The position numbers were made by a program, and so were the translations under genes. A model generated the notes under the pieces. That model saw only the letters and a list, made by a program, of their open reading frames with translations, made no database searches and had not been told where the DNA came from. Of a stretch of 64,000 nt of DNA, positions 35,663 through 43,817 are shown one piece after another. The DNA lies in NCBI RefSeq assembly GCF_013177735.1, contig NZ_WOEZ01000092.1, positions 40,583-104,582 on the forward strand, written 5' to 3'. This DNA is from Paraburkholderia elongata (GTDB lineage Bacteria; Pseudomonadota; Gammaproteobacteria; Burkholderiales; Burkholderiaceae). The number at the start of each line of letters is the position of its first letter. The first letter of the stretch is position 1.

Positions 35663-36833
35663 ACCTGGGATGGATTCTATGTCGGAAAGTCGAAGCCCGT
35701 GGATCACGGATGATCTCGCGATCTTCCAGGACGCGATCCGAAAATTCATTGAACGCGAACTCGTACCAAATGAAGAGCGCTGGTGGAAGCAGCACCACGT
35801 CGATCGAGAAGCATGGCGCAAGGCCGGCGAGGTTGGCATGTTATGCGCAAGCATTCCCGAGGAATATGGGGGAGGCGGAGGAACGTTTGCTCATGAAGCG
35901 ATTATCATGTTCGAGCAAGCGAAAGCGCTGGCGAGCAGCCTCGGTAACAGTGTGCATAGCGGCATCGTCGCGCACTATATCCTGAGGTACGGGACGGAAG
36001 CACAAAAGCAACGTTGGCTTCCCAAGATGGCCACGGGGGAGATGATCGGCGCCATCGCGATGTCGGAACCCGGCGCGGGGTCCGATTTGAAGTCGATCAA
36101 GACAAGGGCTGTCCGTGACGGAGATCACTACGTGATCAATGGCTCGAAAACGTTCATCTCAAACGGTCTGCACGCGGATCTTGTTTGCGTCGTCGCCAAA
36201 ACGGATCCGGGGATGGGGGCAAAGGGTGTCTCAATTGTTGTCGTCGAGACCCAAGATCTACCGGGCTTCCGCCGAGGGCGCGTATTGGAGAAAATCGGCC
36301 TGAAGGGACAGGACACGACGGAACTGTTTTTCGACGATGTACGAGTTTCGACCGAGAACTTGCTGGGCACTGAAGAGGGCAAAGGTTTCTCCCAACTCAT
36401 GGAGCAATTGCCGAAAGAGCGGATGATCATTGCCATAGCCGCATTGGCGGCAATGGAGCGGGCGCTTGAGGAAACCATCGCCTATGTGCGTCAGCGTAAG
36501 GTGTTTGGCGCGGAGCTTATCAGTTTGCAGAATACGCGCTTCAAGTTGGCGGAATGCAAGACGAATGCGACCGTTGCGCGTGCGTTTGTCGATAGCTGTA
36601 TGGAAAAGGTGCTGCGTGGTGAACTCGATCCGGAGACGGCCGCCATGGCGAAATGGTGGTGCACCCAGAGAAGCTGCGAGATCATTGACGAGTGCCTGCA
36701 GCTGCATGGTGGATACGGTTACATGGCCGAGTATCCAATCGCGAAACTCTATGTCAACTCGCGAGTCGGAAAAATCTACGGTGGCTCGAATGAAATCATG
36801 AAAGAGTTGATCGCTCGGACGCTGTAGTACACC
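35663..36833. repeat. 1171-bp direct repeat, copy A (contains acyl-CoA dehydrogenase)
   Basis: As far as can be read, this stretch is identical base for base to 42647-43817, at a constant offset of 6984 bp with no indels; identical translations in several frames on both strands support this. Sequence diverges immediately on both sides. The sharp edges suggest recent gene conversion or recent duplication. Confidence 0.85.
35679..36827 (+). CDS. Acyl-CoA dehydrogenase, long-chain (ACADL-like) type, copy A
   Basis: A 382-residue acyl-CoA dehydrogenase. IPEEYGGGGG, MSEPGAGSDLKSIKTRA and NGSKTFISNG mark the flavin site. The C-terminal motif is IYGGSNEIMKELIAR, with Gly where medium-chain enzymes have the catalytic Glu. 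In long-chain and isovaleryl enzymes the base is instead in helix G, here Glu in QLPKERM. Sequence is closest to mitochondrial ACADL in layout. ATG 35679 is preferred, with GGGATGGA upstream; ATG 35670 is also in frame. The protein is identical to that at 42663-43811. Confidence 0.92.
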   Translation: MSESRSPWITDDLAIFQDAIRKFIERELVPNEERWWKQHHVDREAWRKAGEVGMLCASIPEEYGGGGGTFAHEAIIMFEQAKALASSLGNSVHSGIVAHYILRYGTEAQKQRWLPKMATGEMIGAIAMSEPGAGSDLKSIKTRAVRDGDHYVINGSKTFISNGLHADLVCVVAKTDPGMGAKGVSIVVVETQDLPGFRRGRVLEKIGLKGQDTTELFFDDVRVSTENLLGTEEGKGFSQLMEQLPKERMIIAIAALAAMERALEETIAYVRQRKVFGAELISLQNTRFKLAECKTNATVARAFVDSCMEKVLRGELDPETAAMAKWWCTQRSCEIIDECLQLHGGYGYMAEYPIAKLYVNSRVGKIYGGSNEIMKELIARTL

Positions 36834-37095
36834 TCTTGAAATTAAGGTACATCCGATCACTCAATGACCAGGTGTGCCTCTTTCAATGTCACGCCCTCTT
36901 TTCGGTTCATGGTGCTGAGGTTCATATTGATGAAATGTACCCTTGAAGCGTGCTAGTCCACGATAGGTTGGAAAAGTATTGATACACGAGAGTCCTTTCG
37001 CGACACGGATTGACGTCGGCATAGGACGGCCATGAGCAATCGGCGCAACGTACGACGATACACTGGTCGCGCGCCACGGCAATGCAGGAAACCTG

Positions 37096-38250
37096 ATGAT
37101 TCGCGATAACGAAACACTCACACTACTTGTCGATTCGCTGTCGCGCTTTGTACGCGAGCGGCTCGTTCCCGCCGAAAATGAGGTCGCCGAAACGGATGAG
37201 ATTCCCGCCGACATCGTCAGCGAGATGCGCGCGCTCGGCCTGTTTGGTTTGACGATTCCCGAGGAATACGGCGGCCTTGGCCTCACGATGGAAGAAGAAG
37301 TGCTCGCCGCGTTCGAGATAGCGAAGACTTCCCCAGCGTTTCGCTCGCTGATCGGCACGAACAACGGCATCGGCTCGCAGGGCCTCATCATCGACGGCAC
37401 CGACGAGCAGAAGCGCCACTATCTGCCGAAGCTCGCTTCGGGCGAACTGATCGCATCGTTTGCGTTGACGGAGCCGGGCTCGGGTTCGGATGCCGCGTCG
37501 CTGCGCACGACGGCCGTGCGCGACGGCGACCACTACGTGATCAATGGCACCAAGCGCTTCATTACCAATGCGCCGGAAGCCGGCATCTACACGATAATGG
37601 CGCGCACGAATCCGGACATCAAGGGCTCTGGCGGGATTTCGGCGTTCATCGTCGAAAAGGGCACGCCCGGTCTGTCGCTTGGCAAGATCGACAAGAAGAT
37701 GGGCCAGAAAGGTGCGCATACCTGCGATGTAATCTTCGAGAACTGCCGCGTGCCTGCGGCGAACATCATCGGCGGCAACGAGGGCGTCGGCTTCAAGACG
37801 GCAATGAAGGTGCTCGACAAAGGCCGTCTGCATATTGCGGCGATTTGCGTCGGTGCGGCGGAGCGCATGCTTGACGATGCACTTCGCTACGCAATGGAGC
37901 GCAAGCAGTTCGGTCAGCCGATCGCCGAATTCCAGCTGGTCCAGGCGATGCTCGCCGACAGCCGCGCGGAAATCTACGCGGCGCGTTCGATGGTGCTCGA
38001 TGCCGCGCGACGCCGCGACAACAAGCAGGATGTGTCGACGGAAGCGTCGTGCTGCAAGCTGTTCGCGTCGGAGATGTGTGGCCGCGTCGCAGATCGCGCG
38101 GTGCAGATTCACGGCGGCGCGGGCTACGTGTCCGAGTATGCTGTCGAACGTTTCTATCGGGACGTCCGCCTGTTCCGCATCTACGAAGGCACGACGCAGA
38201 TCCAGCAACTGGTGATTGCGCGCAATATGGTACGCGACGCTACGCGTTAG
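37096..38250 (+). CDS. Acyl-CoA dehydrogenase, short/branched-chain type
   Basis: A 384-residue acyl-CoA dehydrogenase with all classic signatures: IPEEYGGLGLT, ALTEPGSGSDAASLRTTA, NGTKRFITNAPEAG, ERKQFGQPIAEFQLVQAMLAD, QIHGGAGYVSEYAVERFYRD and the catalytic Glu in RIYEGTTQIQQL. ATG 37096 follows AGGAAA. Codon use is more GC-rich and biased than in the genes upstream, so it may be an older resident of the chromosome. It lies 268 bp after copy A of the long-chain-type gene, a gap with no gene seen. Confidence 0.93.
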   Translation: MIRDNETLTLLVDSLSRFVRERLVPAENEVAETDEIPADIVSEMRALGLFGLTIPEEYGGLGLTMEEEVLAAFEIAKTSPAFRSLIGTNNGIGSQGLIIDGTDEQKRHYLPKLASGELIASFALTEPGSGSDAASLRTTAVRDGDHYVINGTKRFITNAPEAGIYTIMARTNPDIKGSGGISAFIVEKGTPGLSLGKIDKKMGQKGAHTCDVIFENCRVPAANIIGGNEGVGFKTAMKVLDKGRLHIAAICVGAAERMLDDALRYAMERKQFGQPIAEFQLVQAMLADSRAEIYAARSMVLDAARRRDNKQDVSTEASCCKLFASEMCGRVADRAVQIHGGAGYVSEYAVERFYRDVRLFRIYEGTTQIQQLVIARNMVRDATR

Positions 38251-38471
38251 GCGACTCAGGGCTTGCGGGGCCAGGTCCACGGGGCGCGGACTGCGTGTGA
38301 GCCGTCGTAAGCTCAGAAGTTCAAGCTTGGGCACAGCGGTGTTGCAGTCGGTTCTTGCGATATTAGAGTGACCACTCTGCAAGCCGCGGAGCCACGGTGT
38401 GGTCCGATGCGGGCGACGATTGACAGATTCAGGGACCTTCGCCGAGAGCTGTAGTAACTATTAAAATGTGA

Positions 38472-38726
38472 ATGTCGAATGCGCTGTTTATGGATGTAAT
38501 GCAACAGGTACGTTTCGAAGCTGCTGCGGCCGCAAACGCAGAAGATGCGTCCATCTGGCGATGGTTTTCGGAGTTGTTAGAGGAGCGGCGCATTCGGTGG
38601 CGCTTCCAGTTCGATTGTTGGCAGGTGAGTGTCGACCGCGTGAGTGTGGCAAAAGAAGGCACGTTTGATCTCGCCATTCGTCAGGCCAAGGCCACCGCTG
38701 AAAAACTTGGACTAGGTTTGACGTAG
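38472..38726 (+). CDS. Hypothetical protein (84 aa)
   Basis: An 84-residue frame, mostly helical in outlook, with an acidic/Trp-rich stretch (EDASIWRWFSELLEERRIRWRFQFDCW) and a C-terminal amphipathic helix (DLAIRQAKATAEKLGLGL). No domain was recognised and there is no good ribosome site before the ATG. The closing helix resembles that of small uncharacterised burkholderial proteins, but this is an impression only. It could be spurious. Confidence 0.35.
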   Translation: MSNALFMDVMQQVRFEAAAAANAEDASIWRWFSELLEERRIRWRFQFDCWQVSVDRVSVAKEGTFDLAIRQAKATAEKLGLGLT

Positions 38727-39601
38727 TCTGAAGGTCAGTAATTTCGGATGTTTGATGATTAGGAAGGGCCGACTAATTCACGGATCGGCCGATATGCCGA
38801 TCGGTATCCGCAGCCACCATCGCACGGCCTACTATTCAGATATCTCTCGATGTTCATGCCGGCACCGCCGGGCTACGCGACGAAGCTGACATGCGACAAA
38901 TCCGTTTGCATCTGGGCGGGCCCGCAACTCTGGCATTGGTCGGTGACCCGTGTTGCAAGCGGCGTCTCTTGCTGTCTCGTCAAGGCTGAGCGAGGGCGGG
39001 CTTTGCGCCTTTCCCTGAATACGTAGGCACCGGTACAGTCGCAACGAGTGCTTGATCGATCATCTCTGAGAATCACAAGACTCCTGCTGCACAGGCGGCA
39101 TCCGCCTTTCATCCCTAGTCTGGAGACTGAGGTCTTCCGGGGCTGTGGGTAATAAAGGAGAAACTACAACTGCATCGCGGCCGACTATGCTGCCTGATAA
39201 CGCCTGCGTGCTCATTCGTCAGCTTTGCCGAGGCCACTCCCTACGACCTTGACAACGATTCGGAAGGCACGCATTCGCGAAGCGTCGTCTTCACTCCAAC
39301 GAGGAAAAATAGCCGCGCCTTGGCAACTGGACACGATCAATGCGACACGCGAACGATTCGTGCAGCGCCAATCCCCAACTTTCGACGATACCTACTGATA
39401 ATCCAGGTTTGATGAAGTCTACGAATGCGTCGTCGATGAATGATTCGAACTAGCTTCGGCTCGTCACACGGCGAGCTTCGTCACGCTGGAGTGCTCAGCG
39501 GGGGCGGCCGTTTGCCTGCGAAAGCAGTCTGCATGAGCGGATTCGTACGCGTTCAACGGTCTACCGATCGGTCGCATGAAAATCCCGCGTGGTCATATGC
39601 A
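38727..39601. other. About 875-bp region without recognisable genes, upstream of the second cluster copy
   Basis: No frame with a recognisable domain. It contains a hairpin at 38783-38802 (GATCGGC, six-base spacer, GCCGATC). It does not match the region upstream of cluster copy A, so homology between the copies begins near the promoter at 39602. Lower G+C and scattered short frames fit decayed DNA. Confidence 0.5.
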
Positions 39602-39630
39602 TTGACATATACGTATGTTGAGTCTATCCT
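39602..39630 (+). promoter_or_regulatory. Sigma-70 promoter with overlapping inverted-repeat operator (copy B)
   Basis: TTGACA at 39602-39607 (starting TTG at 39602) and TATCCT at 39625-39630 are spaced 17 bp. The inverted repeat TTGACATA-N4-TATGTTGA overlaps the -35 box; ACATA-N4-TATGT is fully kept, while the central four bases differ from copy A (TACG versus TAGG). The conservation of arms and promoter with drift elsewhere supports a bound regulator. Confidence 0.68.
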
Positions 39631-39694
39631 GAAGTTGAGGTGACTGTTTGGACTGTGTGGATCTCTTTTAGACCGTTTGAGCAAAGGAAATAAC

Positions 39695-40453
39695 ATGAAG
39701 ATTACGGAGACTGCCGTCGTCACCGGCGGAGCCTCGGGACTCGGTCGGGCTACGGCCGAGCGTCTTGTTCAGGCCGGTGCAAAGGTGGTAATCGTCGATT
39801 TACCAGGGACGAATGGGGCAGAGGTCGCGACGGAAATCGGAGCGGTGGCATTCGTGGCAGCCGACGTCACGTCTGAGAGTCAGATGGAGGCTGCGTTCGC
39901 AGCCGCAGAAGTGTTTGGACCGCTCCGGGCGACGGTTCACTGTGCGGGTCGTGGTGGAGCGTTGCGGACGCTTGATAAGGATGGGCGACCGGGATCGCTC
40001 GAGACGTATGCGGCGATCGTAGCAACAAATCTTGTCGGCAGCTTCAATGTATTGCGTCTTGCTGCGGCCAGCATGGCAAAGGCGGATCCAATCGAAGGAG
40101 AACGAGGCGTAATTGTTCTAACGGCATCGGTGGCGGCGTACGAAGGGCAAATTGGCCAGATCCCGTATGCGTCCGCAAAGGCTGGCATCGTCGGCATGAC
40201 GCTCGTTGCGGCACGCGACCTGGCGAACCGGGCGATTCGCGTATGCAGTATTGCCCCCGGCATCTTCGATACACCGATGCTGGCGCGCGTGGCTCCTCAG
40301 GTACGGGAAGCCCTTGGGCAATCCGTCCCGCACCCTGCGCGATTAGGCCGTCCCGAAGAGTATGCAATGCTCGCTGAACATATCATCGTGAATTCAATGC
40401 TGAATGGTGAAACTATTCGCTTGGACGGCGCCCTTCGAATGGCGCCACGTTAG
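39695..40453 (+). CDS. SDR, HSD10-like 3-hydroxyacyl-CoA dehydrogenase (copy B)
   Basis: A 252-residue SDR, the near-copy of 22200-22958. About 20 residues differ, nearly all in the first 135 and at PEEYAML near the end; the catalytic Ser145, Tyr158 and Lys162 and the whole segment from about 137 to 230 are unchanged. Nucleotide differences are largely synonymous, so it stays under selection even though most genes after it are broken. ATG 39695 follows AAAGGAAA; a TTG at 39677 is also in frame. It has its own intact promoter/operator. Confidence 0.88.
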   Translation: MKITETAVVTGGASGLGRATAERLVQAGAKVVIVDLPGTNGAEVATEIGAVAFVAADVTSESQMEAAFAAAEVFGPLRATVHCAGRGGALRTLDKDGRPGSLETYAAIVATNLVGSFNVLRLAAASMAKADPIEGERGVIVLTASVAAYEGQIGQIPYASAKAGIVGMTLVAARDLANRAIRVCSIAPGIFDTPMLARVAPQVREALGQSVPHPARLGRPEEYAMLAEHIIVNSMLNGETIRLDGALRMAPR

Positions 40454-40591
40454 TCCTAGTTGGTGATCCGAGGGGAACGCATCGGCGGCGCACACAATGA
40501 GTGTCTACGGGAATTGGGCGCGGAAAGCTCCGCATCTAGTTGACTATGCTCCTTTCTCTCGGACTCGCTGGTCATGGTTGGTGAGTTGGCC

Positions 40592-40809
40592 CGATTCCAC
40601 TGGCATGGCTGAAACCCGTTGGGGCGGACTCGGCCCGTATGAATGTCCGTGGTTGCGTTAACGCGCTTGGTCATCCTCTCGGCGCATCGGGACCAAATCG
40701 GATGATTACTGTGGTGCACGGCCTCCGTCGAAGGCGAGGCAGGTTCAGTTTTCAGGCGATGTGCGAGGAAGGTGGAGTTACCAATGTGACGTTCGTCGAG
40801 TGACTTTGA
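40592..40809 (+). pseudogene. Thiolase 3' fragment (decayed copy of 23159-24334)
   Basis: Only the last about 70 codons remain, aligning with 24118-24334. The frame still reads IPLAWLKPVGADSARMNV and LGHPLGASG, but GGAIS has become GCVNA, MCEGGG has become MCEEGG, and the end is altered to a TGA at 40801-40803. About 1 kb of thiolase, including the nucleophile Cys region, is deleted between about 40582 and 40592. It cannot be functional. Confidence 0.85.
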
Positions 40810-40894
40810 TAGCTGATCGAAGCTGGTTCTACATAATTCGTATAACAAAGTAACTACTGAGATATTCGTTAATGCGTAGCATGAGAATTCGGCC

Positions 40895-41134
40895 ATGGAT
40901 ACAGGTAAAAGAACTTTACGCTCGCAGGTTGATAAATGGCTTGCGCTTGCGCCTACGCAGGCAAGTCCATTGCGCGTCACAAGAATTGGGCGCACAACCA
41001 AGGGTGTGCGCTATGTGTGCGTCGAGGTAGCGCGGCTCGCTGGCCCTCTGACCATTGCTTTCTTTCACCACGAGGACGGCAACTGGTGTGTATTCCCGCC
41101 CGAGATCGGCCGGTACGTAAAGGGAAGATCGTAG
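40895..41134 (+). CDS. Conserved hypothetical protein (79 aa, copy B)
   Basis: Second copy of the 79-residue protein at 24412. About 12 residues differ, mainly near both ends; VRYVCVEVAR, LAGPLTIAFFHHEDGNWCVFPPE are kept with mostly third-position base changes. Both frames are open at equal length in a region where neighbouring genes are broken, which argues that the product is useful. Function unknown. No clear ribosome site. Confidence 0.62.
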   Translation: MDTGKRTLRSQVDKWLALAPTQASPLRVTRIGRTTKGVRYVCVEVARLAGPLTIAFFHHEDGNWCVFPPEIGRYVKGRS

Positions 41135-41337
41135 GTGCGGATCGACAGGGTTTGCATACGCGCTTCGAGTTCATGCTTTGCGTTCATGGGTATGAACTCC
41201 ACGAGGGTAGCGCACGAGGGTGTCAAATCATTAAACGTAGTTATAAGAAGCGAATTGACGGTCGTGCATTAGGCGAAAGGGCCAGGAAACGTTCTCCAAG
41301 CCATTTTTCGCCAGAAAATCAGATTTCATCTTACGGT

Positions 41338-41528
41338 AGACGCGAATAAATTTTGTTGTCGTTGATATACAAGGTTTTTTTTCTTCGAGATCTGATCATG
41401 TTCGACAAACGTTCGCCGACCCGGTCGCTGATCTAGCTGTTGGTTACGCCATGAATCGTATGAGCGACCAAATTGACTTTTACCCGCGTCGACGTGGCTT
41501 GATCGACGCATTGTATGCATGTCTGTGA
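41338..41528 (+). pseudogene. Serine hydrolase remnant (decayed copy of 24873-26009)
   Basis: The 5' about 45 bp match the start region of the intact gene, but the ATG has become ATA. A deletion of about 1 kb then joins it to the last about 39 codons (FADPVADLAVGY, then MNRMSDQIDF and LIDALYACL). The Ser and Tyr active-site regions are gone. Confidence 0.85.
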
Positions 41529-41605
41529 GAGGCGACGCCGAACCTCTAACCACACGTGGCGACAGTCGGTGATGGCTGTACGTACCCGCTCGTCAGAGGT
41601 TTCTG

Positions 41606-42080
41606 TGCGTGGACGGTTTCATCGACTATCGCTCGGGTAACCTCAAGGCCGAAATCGCAGACGCATTTCCAGATGGGATTGATGTCAATTATGACGGTGT
41701 AGGTGGGCGCCCTGACCGAAACCGTGCTTGGGCTGATGAATTGCACCGGGATTATCGTGTTCTACAGGGCGGCCGCCACGCTATTTGCTGACAAACTGAA
41801 CAGTGGCGGGGCACCCGCGACACCGCGTCAGGCGGTCGGAATTACAAAAGATATCGAAGTCATTCTTCGCGGACGCAACATCAAATCGGAGGCGTGGATT
41901 GTCGATGCGTTCTATCACGATCGCCAGCGGGCGGAAGACGATCGTTCCCGTCTGATAAATGAGGGAAGACTAAAACTCATTAGCGATGTGGTAGAGGTTT
42001 CGAGAATCTGCCGGGCGCCATAGTTGGAATGTATCGATCCGGGCACGCTGGGAAGCTGCAAGTAGAATCTTGCAAGTTGT
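41606..42080 (+). pseudogene. MDR oxidoreductase fragment (decayed copy of 26121-27236)
   Basis: Aligns with the C-terminal about 155 codons of the intact gene (from about 26755). It reads FIDYRSGNLKAEIADAFPDG, then a one-base insertion near 41710 shifts the frame to GALTETVLGLMN, then IKSEAWIVDAFYHDRQRAED follows, and a further shift ends it near the C-terminus. The cofactor-binding region is missing. Confidence 0.83.
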
Positions 42081-42203
42081 GACGAATGGTTCAAGTGCCA
42101 TCCAGATGTACCGACTTGTCTGCTACTCCGATTGATTGGGAGCGAGACTGACGATTCGTGAAGCGAAACGTTGGTCACCCGTAGTTTTCAACGGAGACAG
42201 GAG

Positions 42204-42300
42204 ATGCGGGACACATTGATCATAGATGCCTGTCGTACGCCACGAGATTGGGAAGGTTGGTAAAGGGGACGCCGGGATCCAACAGCGACGGCATGACGCG
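42204..42300 (+). pseudogene. N-terminal fragment of a different thiolase
   Basis: ATG 42204 with GGAGACAGGAG upstream opens MRDTLIIDACRTPR, then one frame change gives EIGKVGKGDAGIQQR. This matches the N-terminus of acetyl-CoA acetyltransferases of the RGIGKxGKGAL type, distinct from both intact thiolases here. It is cut off at about 42300 and fused to the SDR fragment. No such gene exists in cluster copy A, so the ancestral cluster held an extra thiolase. Confidence 0.65.
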
Positions 42301-42312
42301 GCGATTCTTGAT

Positions 42313-42612
42313 GGGAACGGGGTCGCGCTATATTCAATCAGCAAGGCAGCGGTTGTAAGGATGACCGAGGCATTGGCTGTCGAATGGGCAAAGTTCGGTA
42401 TTAACGTGAATGCCATTGCGCCTGGTATGTTTGAGTCGGAGATGATGGGTGAAATGCTGCAACGGGTCGGCGATGTGACAGATCGATTTCCGCGCCGTCG
42501 GATGGGCGACCCTTAGCAGCTTGACAGTACGCTGCTGTACTTCGTGTCGCCATCGTCTGATTTCGTTACCGGCACATTTTTGAAGGTTGACGACGGCCAG
42601 CATCCGCGTTGA
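42313..42612 (+). pseudogene. SDR 3' fragment (decayed copy of 34766-35539)
   Basis: About 99 codons align with the intact gene from about 35240, starting just before ALYSISKAAVVRMTEA. An in-frame TAG at 42514-42516 replaces the Arg codon in GDPRQLD, after which the old frame continues to GTFLKVDDGQHPR and a TGA at 42610. The cofactor-binding half is absent. Identity to copy A rises toward the 3' end. Confidence 0.85.
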
Positions 42613-42646
42613 GCGACGGCCGAGTATCTAGCCACAACTGTACTTA

Positions 42647-43817
42647 ACCTGGGATGGATTCTATGTCGGAAAGTCGAAGCCCGTGGATCACGGATGATCT
42701 CGCGATCTTCCAGGACGCGATCCGAAAATTCATTGAACGCGAACTCGTACCAAATGAAGAGCGCTGGTGGAAGCAGCACCACGTCGATCGAGAAGCATGG
42801 CGCAAGGCCGGCGAGGTTGGCATGTTATGCGCAAGCATTCCCGAGGAATATGGGGGAGGCGGAGGAACGTTTGCTCATGAAGCGATTATCATGTTCGAGC
42901 AAGCGAAAGCGCTGGCGAGCAGCCTCGGTAACAGTGTGCATAGCGGCATCGTCGCGCACTATATCCTGAGGTACGGGACGGAAGCACAAAAGCAACGTTG
43001 GCTTCCCAAGATGGCCACGGGGGAGATGATCGGCGCCATCGCGATGTCGGAACCCGGCGCGGGGTCCGATTTGAAGTCGATCAAGACAAGGGCTGTCCGT
43101 GACGGAGATCACTACGTGATCAATGGCTCGAAAACGTTCATCTCAAACGGTCTGCACGCGGATCTTGTTTGCGTCGTCGCCAAAACGGATCCGGGGATGG
43201 GGGCAAAGGGTGTCTCAATTGTTGTCGTCGAGACCCAAGATCTACCGGGCTTCCGCCGAGGGCGCGTATTGGAGAAAATCGGCCTGAAGGGACAGGACAC
43301 GACGGAACTGTTTTTCGACGATGTACGAGTTTCGACCGAGAACTTGCTGGGCACTGAAGAGGGCAAAGGTTTCTCCCAACTCATGGAGCAATTGCCGAAA
43401 GAGCGGATGATCATTGCCATAGCCGCATTGGCGGCAATGGAGCGGGCGCTTGAGGAAACCATCGCCTATGTGCGTCAGCGTAAGGTGTTTGGCGCGGAGC
43501 TTATCAGTTTGCAGAATACGCGCTTCAAGTTGGCGGAATGCAAGACGAATGCGACCGTTGCGCGTGCGTTTGTCGATAGCTGTATGGAAAAGGTGCTGCG
43601 TGGTGAACTCGATCCGGAGACGGCCGCCATGGCGAAATGGTGGTGCACCCAGAGAAGCTGCGAGATCATTGACGAGTGCCTGCAGCTGCATGGTGGATAC
43701 GGTTACATGGCCGAGTATCCAATCGCGAAACTCTATGTCAACTCGCGAGTCGGAAAAATCTACGGTGGCTCGAATGAAATCATGAAAGAGTTGATCGCTC
43801 GGACGCTGTAGTACACC
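42647..43817. repeat. 1171-bp direct repeat, copy B (contains acyl-CoA dehydrogenase)
   Basis: Apparently identical to 35663-36833. The neighbouring SDR fragment and the downstream flank are diverged, so identity is confined to this tract. Confidence 0.85.
42663..43811 (+). CDS. Acyl-CoA dehydrogenase, long-chain (ACADL-like) type, copy B
   Basis: Protein identical to that of 35679-36827, intact and full length (382 residues from ATG 42663; ATG 42654 also in frame). It is the only complete dehydrogenase of the decayed copy. Its perfect identity contrasts with about 8 percent residue divergence of the SDR twins, so it was recently homogenised or re-duplicated. It ends 310 bp before etfB. Confidence 0.92.
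   Translation: MSESRSPWITDDLAIFQDAIRKFIERELVPNEERWWKQHHVDREAWRKAGEVGMLCASIPEEYGGGGGTFAHEAIIMFEQAKALASSLGNSVHSGIVAHYILRYGTEAQKQRWLPKMATGEMIGAIAMSEPGAGSDLKSIKTRAVRDGDHYVINGSKTFISNGLHADLVCVVAKTDPGMGAKGVSIVVVETQDLPGFRRGRVLEKIGLKGQDTTELFFDDVRVSTENLLGTEEGKGFSQLMEQLPKERMIIAIAALAAMERALEETIAYVRQRKVFGAELISLQNTRFKLAECKTNATVARAFVDSCMEKVLRGELDPETAAMAKWWCTQRSCEIIDECLQLHGGYGYMAEYPIAKLYVNSRVGKIYGGSNEIMKELIARTL

Noticed and set aside
37123..38382. 419-codon minus-strand frame opposite the acyl-CoA dehydrogenase at 37096
   Set aside because: Antisense artefact with Arg/Ala-rich low-information sequence.
39301..39410. Short plus-strand peptide (APWQLDTINATRERFVQRQ then SPTFDDTY and two stops) as a gene relic
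   Set aside because: It reads coding-like but matches no family I can name and has no start or neighbours; left unannotated.
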